Positions 35,516-48,445 are shown, counted from the stretch's first letter. The stretch is DNA of 64,000 nt from Verrucomicrobiia bacterium (GCA_011525685.1 WYBW01000124.1:62001-126000); one strand, 5' to 3'. The notes: a model not told the origin generated them from the letters alone. A program made the numbers and translations.

Positions 35516-36913
35516 ATGAACACTTCGCCCATCACTGTTTCGTCCGGCGCGAGCTTCAACATCAGCCGGCGCCGTTTTCTCCAGTCCACCTCCGCAATCG
35601 CCGCGCTGGCGGCGTTGCGTTCGCTCGGCGCGGATGCGCTCGATATTGTTCATGGCAAGACCCGGCGCGTGGGCCTCATTGGCGCCGGCTGGTATGGACC
35701 CAGTGATTTATGGCGGCTGGTTCAAGTGGCACCGGTCGAGATCGTTTCCATCTGCGATCCAGACAAGAACATGCTGGCCAGCGCCGTCGAAATCGCCAGC
35801 CAGCGGCAGAAGTCCAAAAAGAAGCCGCGCGCCTATAACGATTACCGCGAGATGCTCAAGGAAAAGGACCTCGACATCGTGATCATCGGCTCGCCGGATC
35901 ATTGGCACGCGCTGCACTGCATCGCGGCGCTCGAGGCTGGCGCGGATGTCTATTGCCAAAAGCCCATCAGCCGTGATGTGCGCGAGGGCGAGGCGATGCT
36001 CGACGCGGCGCGCAAGCACAAGCGCGTCGTGCAAATCGGCACGCAACGCAAGAGCACGCCCCATCTCATTGACGCCAAGAAGCAGGTCATTGAAGCCGGC
36101 CTGCTGGGAAAGATTGGCCACGTGGAGATGTGTTGTTATTTCCACATGCGGGCCAACGGGAATCCTCCGCTCCAGCCCGTGCCGGATCACTTGGATTACG
36201 AAATGTGGACCGGCCCCGCGCCGCTCCGGCCTTACGACGGCTCGCCGCATCGCCGCTGGTGGCGCACGTTCATGGAATACGGCAACGGCATCATGGGCGA
36301 CATGTGCGTGCATACGCTGGACACGATCCGCTGGATGCTTGGCCTCGGCTGGCCCAAACGCATCACTTCGGCCGGCGGCATTTACGTGCAGAAGGACGGC
36401 AAGTCGAACATTGCCGACACGCAGGCGGCCACGTTCGAATTCGACAACTTCAACGCCGTCTGGCAGCACCGCACCTGGGGCACGCCGCCCGATCCGGATT
36501 ACCCGTGGGCGTGGTTCATTTACGGCGAGAAGGGTACGCTCAAGGCCAGCACCATGCGGGCGGATTTCATCCCGCACGATCGCAACGCCAAGCCGATTCG
36601 CTTCGAGTGCCTTTACGAGCGCGAGCAATATCCCGAAGATGTGACCGAGAAGGACATCGAATTGAACGCCGCCCCCGCCACGCGCCGGCACATGCTCGAC
36701 TTCCTCGCCGCCATTGAGAAGCGCAGTCGTCCGGTCGCGGATATCGAGGAGGGCCATATTTCCACGGCAAGCTGCATCCTGGCGAACGTCGCCATGGAAA
36801 CCGGTCGGCCCGTGGTTTACGACCCGAAGAAGCGCGTGGTGGTGGGCGACCGCGAAGCCACCAGGATGTTGCGCAAACCGTATCGCTCGCCCTGGAAACA
36901 CCCTGCGGCGTGA
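35516..36913 (+). CDS. Tat-exported Gfo/Idh/MocA family oxidoreductase
   Basis: 465 residues from ATG 35516. The twin-arginine leader SRRRFLQSTSAIAALAAL is followed by the Rossmann NAD(P) domain (RRVGLIGAGWYG, VSICDPD, IVIIGSPDHWHALHCIAALEAGADVYCQKPIS). The EKP-type lysine is carried in CQKP; then the C-terminal substrate domain (GDMCVHTLDTIRWML). Secreted Gfo/Idh proteins are numerous in Verrucomicrobiota and Planctomycetes and carry their cofactor through the Tat route. Likely a sugar or inositol-type dehydrogenase; substrate unknown. The small secreted gene 45 bp downstream may be co-transcribed. Confidence 0.92.
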   Translation: MNTSPITVSSGASFNISRRRFLQSTSAIAALAALRSLGADALDIVHGKTRRVGLIGAGWYGPSDLWRLVQVAPVEIVSICDPDKNMLASAVEIASQRQKSKKKPRAYNDYREMLKEKDLDIVIIGSPDHWHALHCIAALEAGADVYCQKPISRDVREGEAMLDAARKHKRVVQIGTQRKSTPHLIDAKKQVIEAGLLGKIGHVEMCCYFHMRANGNPPLQPVPDHLDYEMWTGPAPLRPYDGSPHRRWWRTFMEYGNGIMGDMCVHTLDTIRWMLGLGWPKRITSAGGIYVQKDGKSNIADTQAATFEFDNFNAVWQHRTWGTPPDPDYPWAWFIYGEKGTLKASTMRADFIPHDRNAKPIRFECLYEREQYPEDVTEKDIELNAAPATRRHMLDFLAAIEKRSRPVADIEEGHISTASCILANVAMETGRPVVYDPKKRVVVGDREATRMLRKPYRSPWKHPAA

Positions 36914-36958
36914 CACAGAAAACCAACGACTCACAAACCGCCCGAAGTCCAAGTCCGC

Positions 36959-37513
36959 ATGAAACCCTCAAAGTCTGCCTCGTGTCTCCGCTCCCTGCCC
37001 CTTGTCGCCGCGTTCAGCGTTGCCATCAGTCTTTTGGCGGCCGACCAACCGCCGCTGGATCCGAACCTCGAGCCGCTGCGCCCCTGGCTGGGAAAGACCT
37101 GGAAGGGTGAGTTCAAAAACTCCACGCCGGAAAATCCGATCGTGGACATCTCCCGTTGGGAACGGGCCTTGAATGGAAAGGCGGTCCGCATTCTTCATTC
37201 GGTGAATGACGGCGCTTATGGCGGCGAGTCCATCATCATGTGGGACGAGGAGAAAAAGTCACTGGCCTACCATTACTTCACGACGGCGGGCTTTCGCACC
37301 ACCGGCACGATGACCTTCAAGGACGGCAAGATTCTCTCGCATGAGAAGGTCACCGGCAACGCCAGCGGGGTCACCGAAGTTCGCAGCACGGCCCAGGCGC
37401 GTTCCGACGGATCGCTCTACGTCAAGACGGAGTACTTCAAAGACGGAGAGTGGACTCCGGGCCGCGAGACCACCTATCGCGAAGACGCCAACGCAAAGGT
37501 CATTTTCAAGTAG
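36959..37513 (+). CDS. Small secreted protein, DUF1579-like/lipocalin-type beta barrel
   Basis: 184 residues with a Sec leader ending SVAISLLAADQ. The mature part reads as one antiparallel barrel: LRPWLGKTWKGEFKN, SRWERALNGKAVRILHSVNDG, ESIIMWDEEKKSLAYHYFTTAGF, TGTMTFKDGKILSHEKVTGN and the final TYREDANAKVIFK. This resembles secreted DUF1579-type or lipocalin-like small barrels, but I cannot name a function. It follows the Gfo/Idh gene by 45 bp. Confidence 0.7.
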   Translation: MKPSKSASCLRSLPLVAAFSVAISLLAADQPPLDPNLEPLRPWLGKTWKGEFKNSTPENPIVDISRWERALNGKAVRILHSVNDGAYGGESIIMWDEEKKSLAYHYFTTAGFRTTGTMTFKDGKILSHEKVTGNASGVTEVRSTAQARSDGSLYVKTEYFKDGEWTPGRETTYREDANAKVIFK

Positions 37514-37614
37514 TCTCTTTCGGGCGAAGAACGCTGCTAATAATAACGCCTGCCGTCCCCTCCCTGAAGGGAGACGGCAAGTTGAAGAGAGTCTGATCGA
37601 GTCGAGAATAGGGC

Positions 37615-38049
<435 letters not shown>

Positions 38050-38105
38050 CTACCGCTTGTAATGCGGCCCTGCGCTCACGTTTCCAGCGCCATTGCCACT
38101 GACCC

Positions 38106-39030
38106 ATGCCCCGCCTCTCCCTCGCCAAACTCGAACGCCATCTCTACTCCGCCTCCGTCCGCTCGTCGAAAACGATCCCGGCGTCCTCGACCGCTGGGTG
38201 GACGCCATCGCCGACGCCGTGGAGGACGACGACCAGGCCGGCCCGACCTTCGATCCGTTCAGTCACAAACTCGTCCGCCGCTCCATGAGCGATTACCTCG
38301 AGCGCATCGCCACCGCCAAGGCCGACATCGCCCGGCTCAAGGGCGAGAAAGAAGCCTTCGAGCAGAGCAACGCACCCGACGATGCCGATGAGGAGGAACT
38401 GGCCGGCTGAAATTACGCCAAAGACCTCGAACGCCAGATGCGCGAACTCAAGGCGGAGAAAAAGGACGCGCGCAAGGAGCTCGCCAAATTGGAAAAGCAG
38501 GCCGCCCGCGCCGTAGCGCAGACTTCCAAGTCTGCTGTATCGCAGGTTTCCCAACCTGCGACGCGTGCGAAAAAGGGGCGCGTTCGGTGGGCGGACGGTC
38601 TGCCGATTTGGAAATCGGCGATACGGCAGGTTTGGAAACCTGCGCTACGCTCCGGACGCAACTCCAGCCCGTGCTCGACCAACTGGCCGCATTCGAGGCC
38701 GCCCTCCGGCCCTACGAACAGACCAAGGCACAACTCGCCGAGGCCCGCGCCCGTTTCCGCACGCTCACCGACGAGTTTGTGGATGAACTCAAGCGGCGCT
38801 GCGGCGGGATGAACGACGACCAGAAACGCGCCCTCGTCCTCGAACTCTCCGCGCAGGACGTGCAGGCCGGCCTCGCCGCCGCCGCCGCCGAGAAACGCCA
38901 GGAACTCGACCGCTTTCTCGAAGGGCTGTGGGACAAGTATCGGGTGACGTTGACGGACTTACGAAATCAGCGCGTCACGCTTGAGCGTTGTTTGGACGAC
39001 TTCCTGAGGGACCTGAACTATGCGCGTTGA
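38106..39030 (+). pseudogene. hsdM: Dead type I restriction-modification methyltransferase gene (hsdM)
   Basis: Three scars. (1) The HsdM-like N-terminus MPRLSLAKLERHLYSA (from 38106) is followed, after a frame change, by the extreme C-terminal region (DRWVDAIADAVEDDDQAG, FDPFSHKLVRRSMSDYLERI), so the catalytic methylase core with its NPPF motif is deleted. (2) A TGA at 38408-38410 sits where the family has Trp (EELAAWNYAKDLERQ-like). (3) A 136-bp hairpin-array module (38513-38648) is inserted, and the reading resumes in another frame (LRTQLQPVLDQLAAFEAAL...LWDKYRVTLTDL...DLNYAR). It overlaps the hsdS start by 11 bp, as in live operons. Confidence 0.85.
38513..38648. repeat. Hairpin-array core module, copy D, inserted in the dead hsdM gene
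   Basis: 136 bp between GTAGCGCAG and CTGCGCTAC with inner hairpins GCAGACTTCCAAGTCTGC, GCAGGTTTCCCAACCTGC, GCCGATTTGGAAATCGGC and GCAGGTTTGGAAACCTGC. No 9-bp target duplication is apparent at its borders and the outer arms seen in copies A and B are missing. Its presence in a coding frame shows it moves or is copied. Confidence 0.8.
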
Positions 39031-40009
39031 ACCAACACCGCTACCCCACGATTGGAGTTGGACCACGCTCGGCGAGATCTCAAAGAACGGGGGCGATTAT
39101 GGAAGCGGGGCGGCGGTTTTGCCCTACAACCCGCACCTGCCTCGTTACGTCCGAGTAACCGACACGACAGATAACGGGAAGCTTGACCCAAACTCCAAGG
39201 CGAGCATCACCAGAGCTGACGCCAGTGGCTATTTCTTCACTTGCGGTGATCCCTCATTTGCTCGCTCTGGGTCAGTGGGAAGGACATATCTTTACAACTC
39301 TGGCGACGGAGAGTGCGCCCACGCCGGCCATGTCATCAAGTTTGCGTTGAATCCCGTCCTTTGCTCGCCGGGTTTTGTCGCGCAGTGGACGCGGTCATCC
39401 TTCTATTGGCGTTGGATTGCCAGCACATTTCGCCAAGGCGCGCAGCCCAACATCAATGCTGCCGGGTATCGAAAACTACCAATCCCAGCACCAAAGGTAA
39501 CAGAACAATCCCGCATCGCTTTGGTGCTCGACACGGTGGACGAGGTGATCGCGCAGACGGAGGCGGTGATTGGGAAGCTGCGGCAGTTGCGCGCCGGCCT
39601 GTTCCACGACCTCCTCACCCGCGGCCTCGACCAGAACGGCCAACTCCGCGACCCAATCGCCCACCCCGAACAGTTCCAACCCTCCCCCCTCGGCCCAATC
39701 CCGAAGGAGTGGCGCGTCGCTGAGCTTCGTGAGGTCGCCGAAGTCGGTTCAGGTGCTACTTTGGGCCGGAATTTCGACAAAGGAGGCGCTCAAAGCGGTG
39801 GAGAAAACGAAGGCGGCGGTGCGCGCGTTTGTGGAGCACCCGTTCCACCTCGTGAAGATTCTCTTTGGGCATCGGAAAGTGAGGTGTCGCGGGTTGGCCA
39901 AGAACGGGCATCAACTCTATGTGCTCTTTGGACTGGCCAACGTGGTGATTGGGGCGCGAGCACGAGTCACGGCCTGAAAGAACGTGAAGCCACCGGGTTG
40001 AAGCGGTAA
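39020..40009 (+). pseudogene. hsdS: Truncated type I restriction specificity subunit (hsdS), first half only
   Basis: The frame carries one target-recognition domain (about residues 8-165: DWSWTTLGEISKNGG, GDPSFARSGSVGRTYLY, KLPIPAPKVTEQSRIALVLDTVDEVI) and the central conserved helix (LRQLRAGLFHDLLTRGLD). It then begins the second half (GPIPKEWRVAELREVAEVGSGATLGRN) and leaves HsdS sequence near 39772. The remaining codons translate transposase DNA in the wrong frame. A complete HsdS needs the second target domain and second helix (about 400-450 residues). With hsdM dead and no hsdR visible, the system should be inactive. Confidence 0.8.
39774..39977 (+). mobile_element. C-terminal remnant of an IS5-like transposase
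   Basis: In the frame ending at 39977: KAAVRAFVEHPFHLVKILFG, HRKVRCRGLAKNGHQLYVLF, GLANVVIGAR. This is the DDE transposase C-terminus, with the catalytic Glu of VEHPF, as in IS5/IS4-related families. The N-terminal two thirds are absent. It cuts into hsdS. The region 40010-40426 holds no gene; a weak hairpin with seven T sits near 40082-40112. Confidence 0.8.
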
Positions 40010-40426
40010 AAAGTGTCGAAGAAAAGCCAATCCGCCCCGCCTTCGATGCCTGAGGGACCGCCCACCCGAGGCGACCGAGACGAAGCACCGCTGCGTGCGG
40101 GGCGTTTTTTTGTCAGCGCCAACGCCCATTTGGAATCCAGGCTTGGTTCAGCGTCTCCCTAAATGTGAAGTTCGGTTGGAACTGCTCCTCAGTTTGAACC
40201 GAAGAGAAGGTATGCCTCAGAAACTCACTCGTACCTCAAGCGAGAAGCCGCTTCCGGACTCCAGGAATCATCATCGCTTAATTCCCTCGGAACGTGACTG
40301 CCTGGTTCGCTCATGAACCAGACGCGGCCAGATGGTCTCGTCTTTCGGAATCCCACATCGCCGTCTGATGGTTCTTTTGATGTCCAAAACTCGTCGTTGG
40401 CCGGAAGTATTGGTAGAACTGGACCA

Positions 40427-40978
40427 ATGGCGGCAGATTCAGAGCGACGGGTTGACGATCCAAACGCGGCACAGCAGCGTTTTCTCTCACTGTTCCTGCG
40501 CAGTGAACGGGAGGTTTTTCGCTATGTGGCCGCCTTGGTGCCGAACGTTACCGACGCTGAAGACATTGTGCAACAGACCGCGCTGGCGCTGTGGGAAAAG
40601 TTTGAGGCCTATGATCCCGCCCAACCGTTCACGCCTTGGGCCTGCCGGTTTGCCCTGAACAAGGCGCGTCAGTGGATCGAGCGGCGGCAACGCTGGCAGG
40701 CGCTGTTGGACCACGGTCTGGCGGAGGAATTGGCGTTGCGGCGACAGGAGTTGCAGCCGGAGTTTGAGCGGCGGCTGAGACACTTGGAGCATTGTTTGGA
40801 GAAGCTGCCCCCGGACCAGCGCTCGCTGGTTGAGGGCTATTATTACGAGCGCAGCGATGTTGAATCGCTGGCGGAACGCTCCGGCAGAACTGTGGCGGCA
40901 ACCTACAAGATGTTGCAACGCATCCGGCAGGCGCTCCAACTCTGCGTGGAACGTCACGCCAAACCGGAGACGGCATGA
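40427..40978 (+). CDS. ECF-type RNA polymerase sigma factor (Verrucomicrobia/Planctomycetes subfamily)
   Basis: Promoter-recognition subunit, 183 residues from ATG 40427 (MAADSERR); the frame opens at 40313. Region 2 is FLRSEREVFRYVAALVPNVTDAEDIVQQTALALWEKF; region 4 is LEKLPPDQRSLVEGYYYERSDVESLAERSGRTVAATYKMLQRIRQAL. No extra C-terminal domain. ATGA overlap with the FecR-like gene shows translational coupling; FecR-type membrane proteins commonly restrain their sigma partner. It probably drives the carbohydrate locus downstream, an inference from position. Confidence 0.9.
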   Translation: MAADSERRVDDPNAAQQRFLSLFLRSEREVFRYVAALVPNVTDAEDIVQQTALALWEKFEAYDPAQPFTPWACRFALNKARQWIERRQRWQALLDHGLAEELALRRQELQPEFERRLRHLEHCLEKLPPDQRSLVEGYYYERSDVESLAERSGRTVAATYKMLQRIRQALQLCVERHAKPETA

Positions 40979-42612
40979 CGCTCTCCTTCCCCTCTCCCGA
41001 ATTTGACGACGCCGTGGCGGCGGTGTGCCACGGTTGCGCCACCGAAGCCGAGATGCTCGCTTTGAACGAGTTGCTGCGGAGCGATGCGCTCGCCCGGGAC
41101 GAATACCTGCTTCGGGTCGAGTTGCACACCCGGTTGGCATCCGATCGCGATCTCTTTTTCAAGCCACGGGACGAGGGCGAAGGTTGTCTCTTGCCAGAAA
41201 TCAACGCCGGTCGCCGGCACAATACCCTTGCTGTGAAACCAGCGGTGCCGGCGACCAGAAGGAGAATGGTGCAGGTGATGGCGCTGGCGGCCTGCCTTCT
41301 CCTGACCGCCGCAGGTGTATGGAGTCTGTGGTTCAAGCCGTCCGCGACCCGGCAGAGAGTCGCTGGCAACTCCGTCGCCATGCTGGTTCGTGCGGTGGAT
41401 GCGCGGTGGGGGCCAAGCACGGTTTCGGTGCGCGTGGGCAGTGCGCTGGAGCCGGGCTGGCTGCGATTGGAATCCGGCCTGGCCCAGGTGGTTTTTTACA
41501 GTGGCGCGCGGGTGGTGATGGAAGGCCCGGCGGAGTTGCAGCTTATTTCCCCGACCGAAGCCAACTGTCCAACGGGGCGGTTGTTGGTGGAGGTGCCCGA
41601 ACCGGCCCGCGGCTTTCGCCTGAAAACCGATCAACTCGAGGTGGTGGATCTCGGTACGGCCTTCGGGATCAACGCGACGCGCGGTCGGTCGGAGGTTCAT
41701 GTCTTCAGGGGTGAAGTGGAAGTGCGGGCGGGAGCGAAATCAAAGCATACGTTGGGCGCAGGACAAGCCGCCGCAGCCCAAGGTGGCACATCACCCCGTC
41801 TCATGGCCGCGAACACGGCGGCGTTTGATTCGTTGTTTGCATTTCAAGAGCGCTCGCTGGCCGCGGACGCCTTCCGCTATGAACAATGGCAGTTTGCCAA
41901 TGCGAGGTTGCATCAAGACCCGTCGCTGCTGGTGCATCTGGAATTTCAGGACCTCGACACCGCGGACTGGACGCTCCGCAACTCGGCTGCGGGCAACCGG
42001 TCGTCGCCCGGGGCAACTGTCGTGGGCGGTCAGCGCACAGAAGGCCGCTGGCGGGAGAAGCAGGCGCTGGAATTTCAAAGTGTCAACGACCGCGTGCGCC
42101 TGGTCGTGCCCGGCGAGTTCGAGTCGCTGACGCTTTCGACCTGGGTATCGGTCAAGGGCCTGGACCGGCAGTTGAATTCATTGTTCATGAGCGATGGATT
42201 CGAGCCGGGCACGGTGCATTGGTTGATTCGTCACGATGGCGTTCTGGGCCTGACGGTGTTCGGCCCGGACCCGGGGAAATTCCAGATTCTGGCCAGTCCG
42301 CCCGTCATCACGCTCGACCAATTCAGCCGCTGGCTGCACCTGGCCGTCGTGTTGGACGGGAAATCGAAGCGCGTGACACATTACGTGAACGGAGTGCCGG
42401 CCAGTGAAACCGCTTTGCGCATCCATCCGCCGTTTCGCATCGGCGTGGCCGAATTGGGAAACTGGAACACCAGCGGTTTCCCGGGCCACGATGCCGCCCT
42501 TCTGCGCAACTTCCGCGGCGCGATGGATGAATTCAGTCTGTTCAACCGGGCGCTGGGCGACGATGAAGTCCATGCACTTTATACCAACGGCAAGCCGCAG
42601 CCCGATCCGTAG
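40975..42612 (+). CDS. FecR-domain transmembrane protein with C-terminal LamG domain (putative anti-sigma/sensor)
   Basis: 545 residues: a short cytoplasmic part (1-95) that could hold the sigma factor, one membrane helix (about 97-119, MVQVMALAACLLLTAAGVWSLWF-like), a FecR domain (about 155-265; SGLAQVVFYSGARVVMEGPA, LEVVDLGTAFGINATRG, VHVFRGEVEV) and a LamG domain (about 320-540; FESLTLSTWVSVKG, HLAVVLDGKSKRVTHYVNG, MDEFSLFNRALG). The order suggests the LamG part binds a glycan outside the membrane and passes the signal to the coupled sigma factor. That is inference from architecture. Start overlaps the sigma stop (ATGA). Confidence 0.88.
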   Translation: MTLSFPSPEFDDAVAAVCHGCATEAEMLALNELLRSDALARDEYLLRVELHTRLASDRDLFFKPRDEGEGCLLPEINAGRRHNTLAVKPAVPATRRRMVQVMALAACLLLTAAGVWSLWFKPSATRQRVAGNSVAMLVRAVDARWGPSTVSVRVGSALEPGWLRLESGLAQVVFYSGARVVMEGPAELQLISPTEANCPTGRLLVEVPEPARGFRLKTDQLEVVDLGTAFGINATRGRSEVHVFRGEVEVRAGAKSKHTLGAGQAAAAQGGTSPRLMAANTAAFDSLFAFQERSLAADAFRYEQWQFANARLHQDPSLLVHLEFQDLDTADWTLRNSAAGNRSSPGATVVGGQRTEGRWREKQALEFQSVNDRVRLVVPGEFESLTLSTWVSVKGLDRQLNSLFMSDGFEPGTVHWLIRHDGVLGLTVFGPDPGKFQILASPPVITLDQFSRWLHLAVVLDGKSKRVTHYVNGVPASETALRIHPPFRIGVAELGNWNTSGFPGHDAALLRNFRGAMDEFSLFNRALGDDEVHALYTNGKPQPDP

Positions 42613-45615
<3,003 letters not shown>

Positions 45616-45792
45616 CCGGACACGACACCCGCAGCCGGCAGACCTGGAAAAAGGGTTTGTTGCGAACTTCTGGCGCATCGGGCGTTCGCGACCTTTGCGT
45701 GAAGTTGTCGGGGCGGCGAAGGGTCTCTGCTCAACCGTGATTACTGGCAGTTCGAGTAAAGAAGTCGGCGATTCTTAAACCTGCACGATGAA

Positions 45793-48369
45793 ATGTCATT
45801 CCTCAGACTAGAAGACATCACTTTCCGCATCTCCACTTGGCTGACCGTGCCGGAGCGTGAGTCCGGGTTCGTTGTCGCGGTCTCGTCTTGGAGTGCGGCG
45901 GCCCTCCGCCGTTTTCGCGCCGTGTGCTGGCAAACGAAGCAGCAGCGGAGGGCGGCCGTAACCCAAAACGCAGGCGCGCCCACGTTGCTTGCCTGCATCC
46001 TGCCATTCCTCGCACTTTGCCTGACGCTGCCCGCCCGCGCCGCGGACTCGCCATCGCCGGCCACTGCGGCACAATTTGTCCCGCTGACCTCCGTCCGCCT
46101 CCTCGCCGGCCCTTTCGCCGAAGCCCTCAAAGCGAATCAAAAGTATTTGCTCGCGCTGGAACCGGATCGTCTCCTGTCGCCGTTTTTTCGTGAAGCCGGA
46201 TTGGAGGCCAAGGCCCGACCCTACGGGAACTGGGAGAGCATCGGCCTGGATGGTCACACGGGTGGCCATTATCTCTCGGCGCTCGCAACCATGATTGCTT
46301 CGCGCGCCGACACGCCGGACGGTGAATTAAAACGGCGACTGGATTACGTGGTGGCTGAACTGGGCCGCTGCCAGCAGGCGGTTGGTGATGGCTACCTCGG
46401 TGGCGTGCCTGGCAGCCGGGAACTGTGGTCAGCCATCGCAACCGGACGCGTGGGCGTCATCAATCGGAAATGGGTGCCGTGGTATAACCTGCACAAGACC
46501 TTTGCCGGCCTGCGGGACGCCTACTGGCTCACCGGCAACCAGCAGGCCCGCGAAATCCTGATTCGCTTTGGCGAGTGGTGCGAAAAACTCACGTCCGGTC
46601 TTTCTGACGACCAGATGCAACGGATGCTCGGGCAGGAACACGGCGGCATGAACGAGGTGCTGGCGGACATCTATGCCATCACTGGCGATCAAAAGTATCT
46701 TCGCCTCGCGCAGCGTTTCAACCACCGTGCGATTCTCGACCCGTTAAAGCGCCGCGAGGACCGGCTCACCGGCCTTCACGCCAACACGCAGATTCCCAAG
46801 GTCACCGGCCTGGCCCGTCTCGCCAATCTTACCGGCGACGCCGACGCCGAGGCTGGCGCGCGATTCTTTTGGGAAAATGTCACCGGCAAGCGGAGTGTGG
46901 CCTTTGGCGGGAACAGTGTTTCGGAGCACTTCAACGACCCGAAGGATTTCAGCCGCATGTTGGAACATCGCGAAGGCCCGGAGACGTGCAACACCTACAA
47001 CATGCTCCAGTTGACCAGGCAACTGTTCGTCTCCCGGCCTGACGCCGCTTACGCCGACTATTACGAGCGCGCCCTGTACAATCACATCCTCGCCTCCATC
47101 AACGTCGAGCGGCCCGGTTTTGTGTATTTCACCCCGATCCGGCCGCAGCATTATCGCGTGTATTCGCAGCCGGACAAATGTTTCTGGTGTTGCGTCGGAA
47201 CGGGCATCGAGAACCCGGGCCGGTTTGGCGAATTCATCTTCGCCCAAGCGACCAACGGGCTTTACGTCAACCTCTTCATCGCTTCCGAAATCACCGTCAC
47301 CAACCTCGGCCTGACGCTCCGGCAGGAAACCGCGTTTCCTGACGAACCGCGCACGCGACTGACGCTGAAGCTCGAGCAGCCCCGCACCTTCTCGCTCTAC
47401 GTGCGGCATCCCGGCTGGATCGCGGCGGGCGACTTCGCATTGCGCTTAAATGGCCAACCTGCCGGGGTGGCCTCCGCACCCTCGTCCTACGCCGAGCTTC
47501 GCCGCGATTGGCGCGACGGCGACACGGTGGAAGTCGCGCTTCCGATGCGCACCACCGTTGAGCGGCTTCCCGACGGTTCCGACTGGGTGGCGATCTTGCG
47601 CGGCCCGATCGTGCTGGCGTCGCCGGCGGGCACCAATGAGCTGCGCGGACTTTACGCCGATGACAGTCGCATGGGTCAGGTGGCGGGCGGCCCGTTGGTG
47701 CCGATGGAGCAAGCGCCGGTACTGCTCGCCAGTGCGAGCGATGTGTCACAGCACGTCAAGTCAGACCCCGCCGCTGGACCACTGCACTTCCGCTTGACTG
47801 ACGTCGTTGAACCGCCGGTGTCCGAGGGCCTGCCGCTCATTCCGTTCTTCCGTTTGCACAACGCACGTTACCAGATGTACTGGCAACTGACGACGAAGGA
47901 GCAACTCGCCGCCCGGAAGGAACGCCTGGCCGCCGAGGAACGCGCCAAGGCCCTGCGCGACGCCAACACGCTGGATCGCGTCGCTCCCGGCGAACAGCAA
48001 TCGGAGGTGGAGCACGACCTGGCTGGAGAGGGCATGGCGACCGGCATCTTTGAAGGCCGTCGCTGGCGGCACGGGCGCTCGTTTCAATACACGCTCGACC
48101 CGCGCGGCGAGAAGGCGGTGGACCTCGTCGTCACCTACTGGGGCGGAGATCGCGATCGGAACTTTGACGTCTTCGCCAACGGCAAACTGCTGGCGACCGA
48201 ACACCTTGATGGCTCCAGGCAGGGCCAATTCTTTGAAAAGCGTTACCCGCTTCCCGCGGACGTGCTCGCCACCGCGACCAACGGTCGCGTGAGCGTCCAA
48301 TTCAACGCGCCCAAGGGGCTTGCCGGCGGTGTCTTCGACGTGCGGCTGATGAAACCGGATTCGCCATGA
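45793..48369 (+). CDS. GH127 beta-L-arabinofuranosidase-like protein (DUF1680)
   Basis: Retaining glycosidase family that uses a zinc-bound cysteine nucleophile. Key residues match the family: the Glu and Cys of EGPETCNTYN and the paired cysteines in CFWCCVGTG. The (alpha/alpha)6 barrel precedes beta domains, and a C-terminal extension (about 690-858) carries another beta domain. A Sec leader (LLACILPFLALCLTLPARA) begins near residue 65; the 60 or so codons before it read through a TTGGAGTGCGGCGGC repeat, so the true start is probably a non-ATG codon near 45985. It acts on beta-L-arabinofuranosides of plant glycans. 177 bp after the esterase gene, 76 bp before GH43. Confidence 0.9.
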   Translation: MSFLRLEDITFRISTWLTVPERESGFVVAVSSWSAAALRRFRAVCWQTKQQRRAAVTQNAGAPTLLACILPFLALCLTLPARAADSPSPATAAQFVPLTSVRLLAGPFAEALKANQKYLLALEPDRLLSPFFREAGLEAKARPYGNWESIGLDGHTGGHYLSALATMIASRADTPDGELKRRLDYVVAELGRCQQAVGDGYLGGVPGSRELWSAIATGRVGVINRKWVPWYNLHKTFAGLRDAYWLTGNQQAREILIRFGEWCEKLTSGLSDDQMQRMLGQEHGGMNEVLADIYAITGDQKYLRLAQRFNHRAILDPLKRREDRLTGLHANTQIPKVTGLARLANLTGDADAEAGARFFWENVTGKRSVAFGGNSVSEHFNDPKDFSRMLEHREGPETCNTYNMLQLTRQLFVSRPDAAYADYYERALYNHILASINVERPGFVYFTPIRPQHYRVYSQPDKCFWCCVGTGIENPGRFGEFIFAQATNGLYVNLFIASEITVTNLGLTLRQETAFPDEPRTRLTLKLEQPRTFSLYVRHPGWIAAGDFALRLNGQPAGVASAPSSYAELRRDWRDGDTVEVALPMRTTVERLPDGSDWVAILRGPIVLASPAGTNELRGLYADDSRMGQVAGGPLVPMEQAPVLLASASDVSQHVKSDPAAGPLHFRLTDVVEPPVSEGLPLIPFFRLHNARYQMYWQLTTKEQLAARKERLAAEERAKALRDANTLDRVAPGEQQSEVEHDLAGEGMATGIFEGRRWRHGRSFQYTLDPRGEKAVDLVVTYWGGDRDRNFDVFANGKLLATEHLDGSRQGQFFEKRYPLPADVLATATNGRVSVQFNAPKGLAGGVFDVRLMKPDSP
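45887..45960. repeat. TTGGAGTGCGG-family repeat in the 5' leader of the GH127 gene
   Basis: TTGGAGTGCGGCGGCCCTCC on the left and GGAGGGCGGCCGTAAC on the right fold on each other. It is the third site of the family (others 15185-15224, 21123-21290). It lies ahead of the real signal peptide and gives a false N-terminal extension. Confidence 0.65.
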
Positions 48370-48445
48370 CGGAGAAGTTTCAAGCAATTGTCTCGGCGAG
48401 TGACGCCATCTGTGCGACTGATCACAACGTGGAGAATCATTTCGT

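Noticed and set aside
40082-40112. Possible Rho-independent terminator ending in seven T
   Set aside because: Only a 4-bp stem (CCGC/GCGG) could be paired next to the T run; too weak to call.
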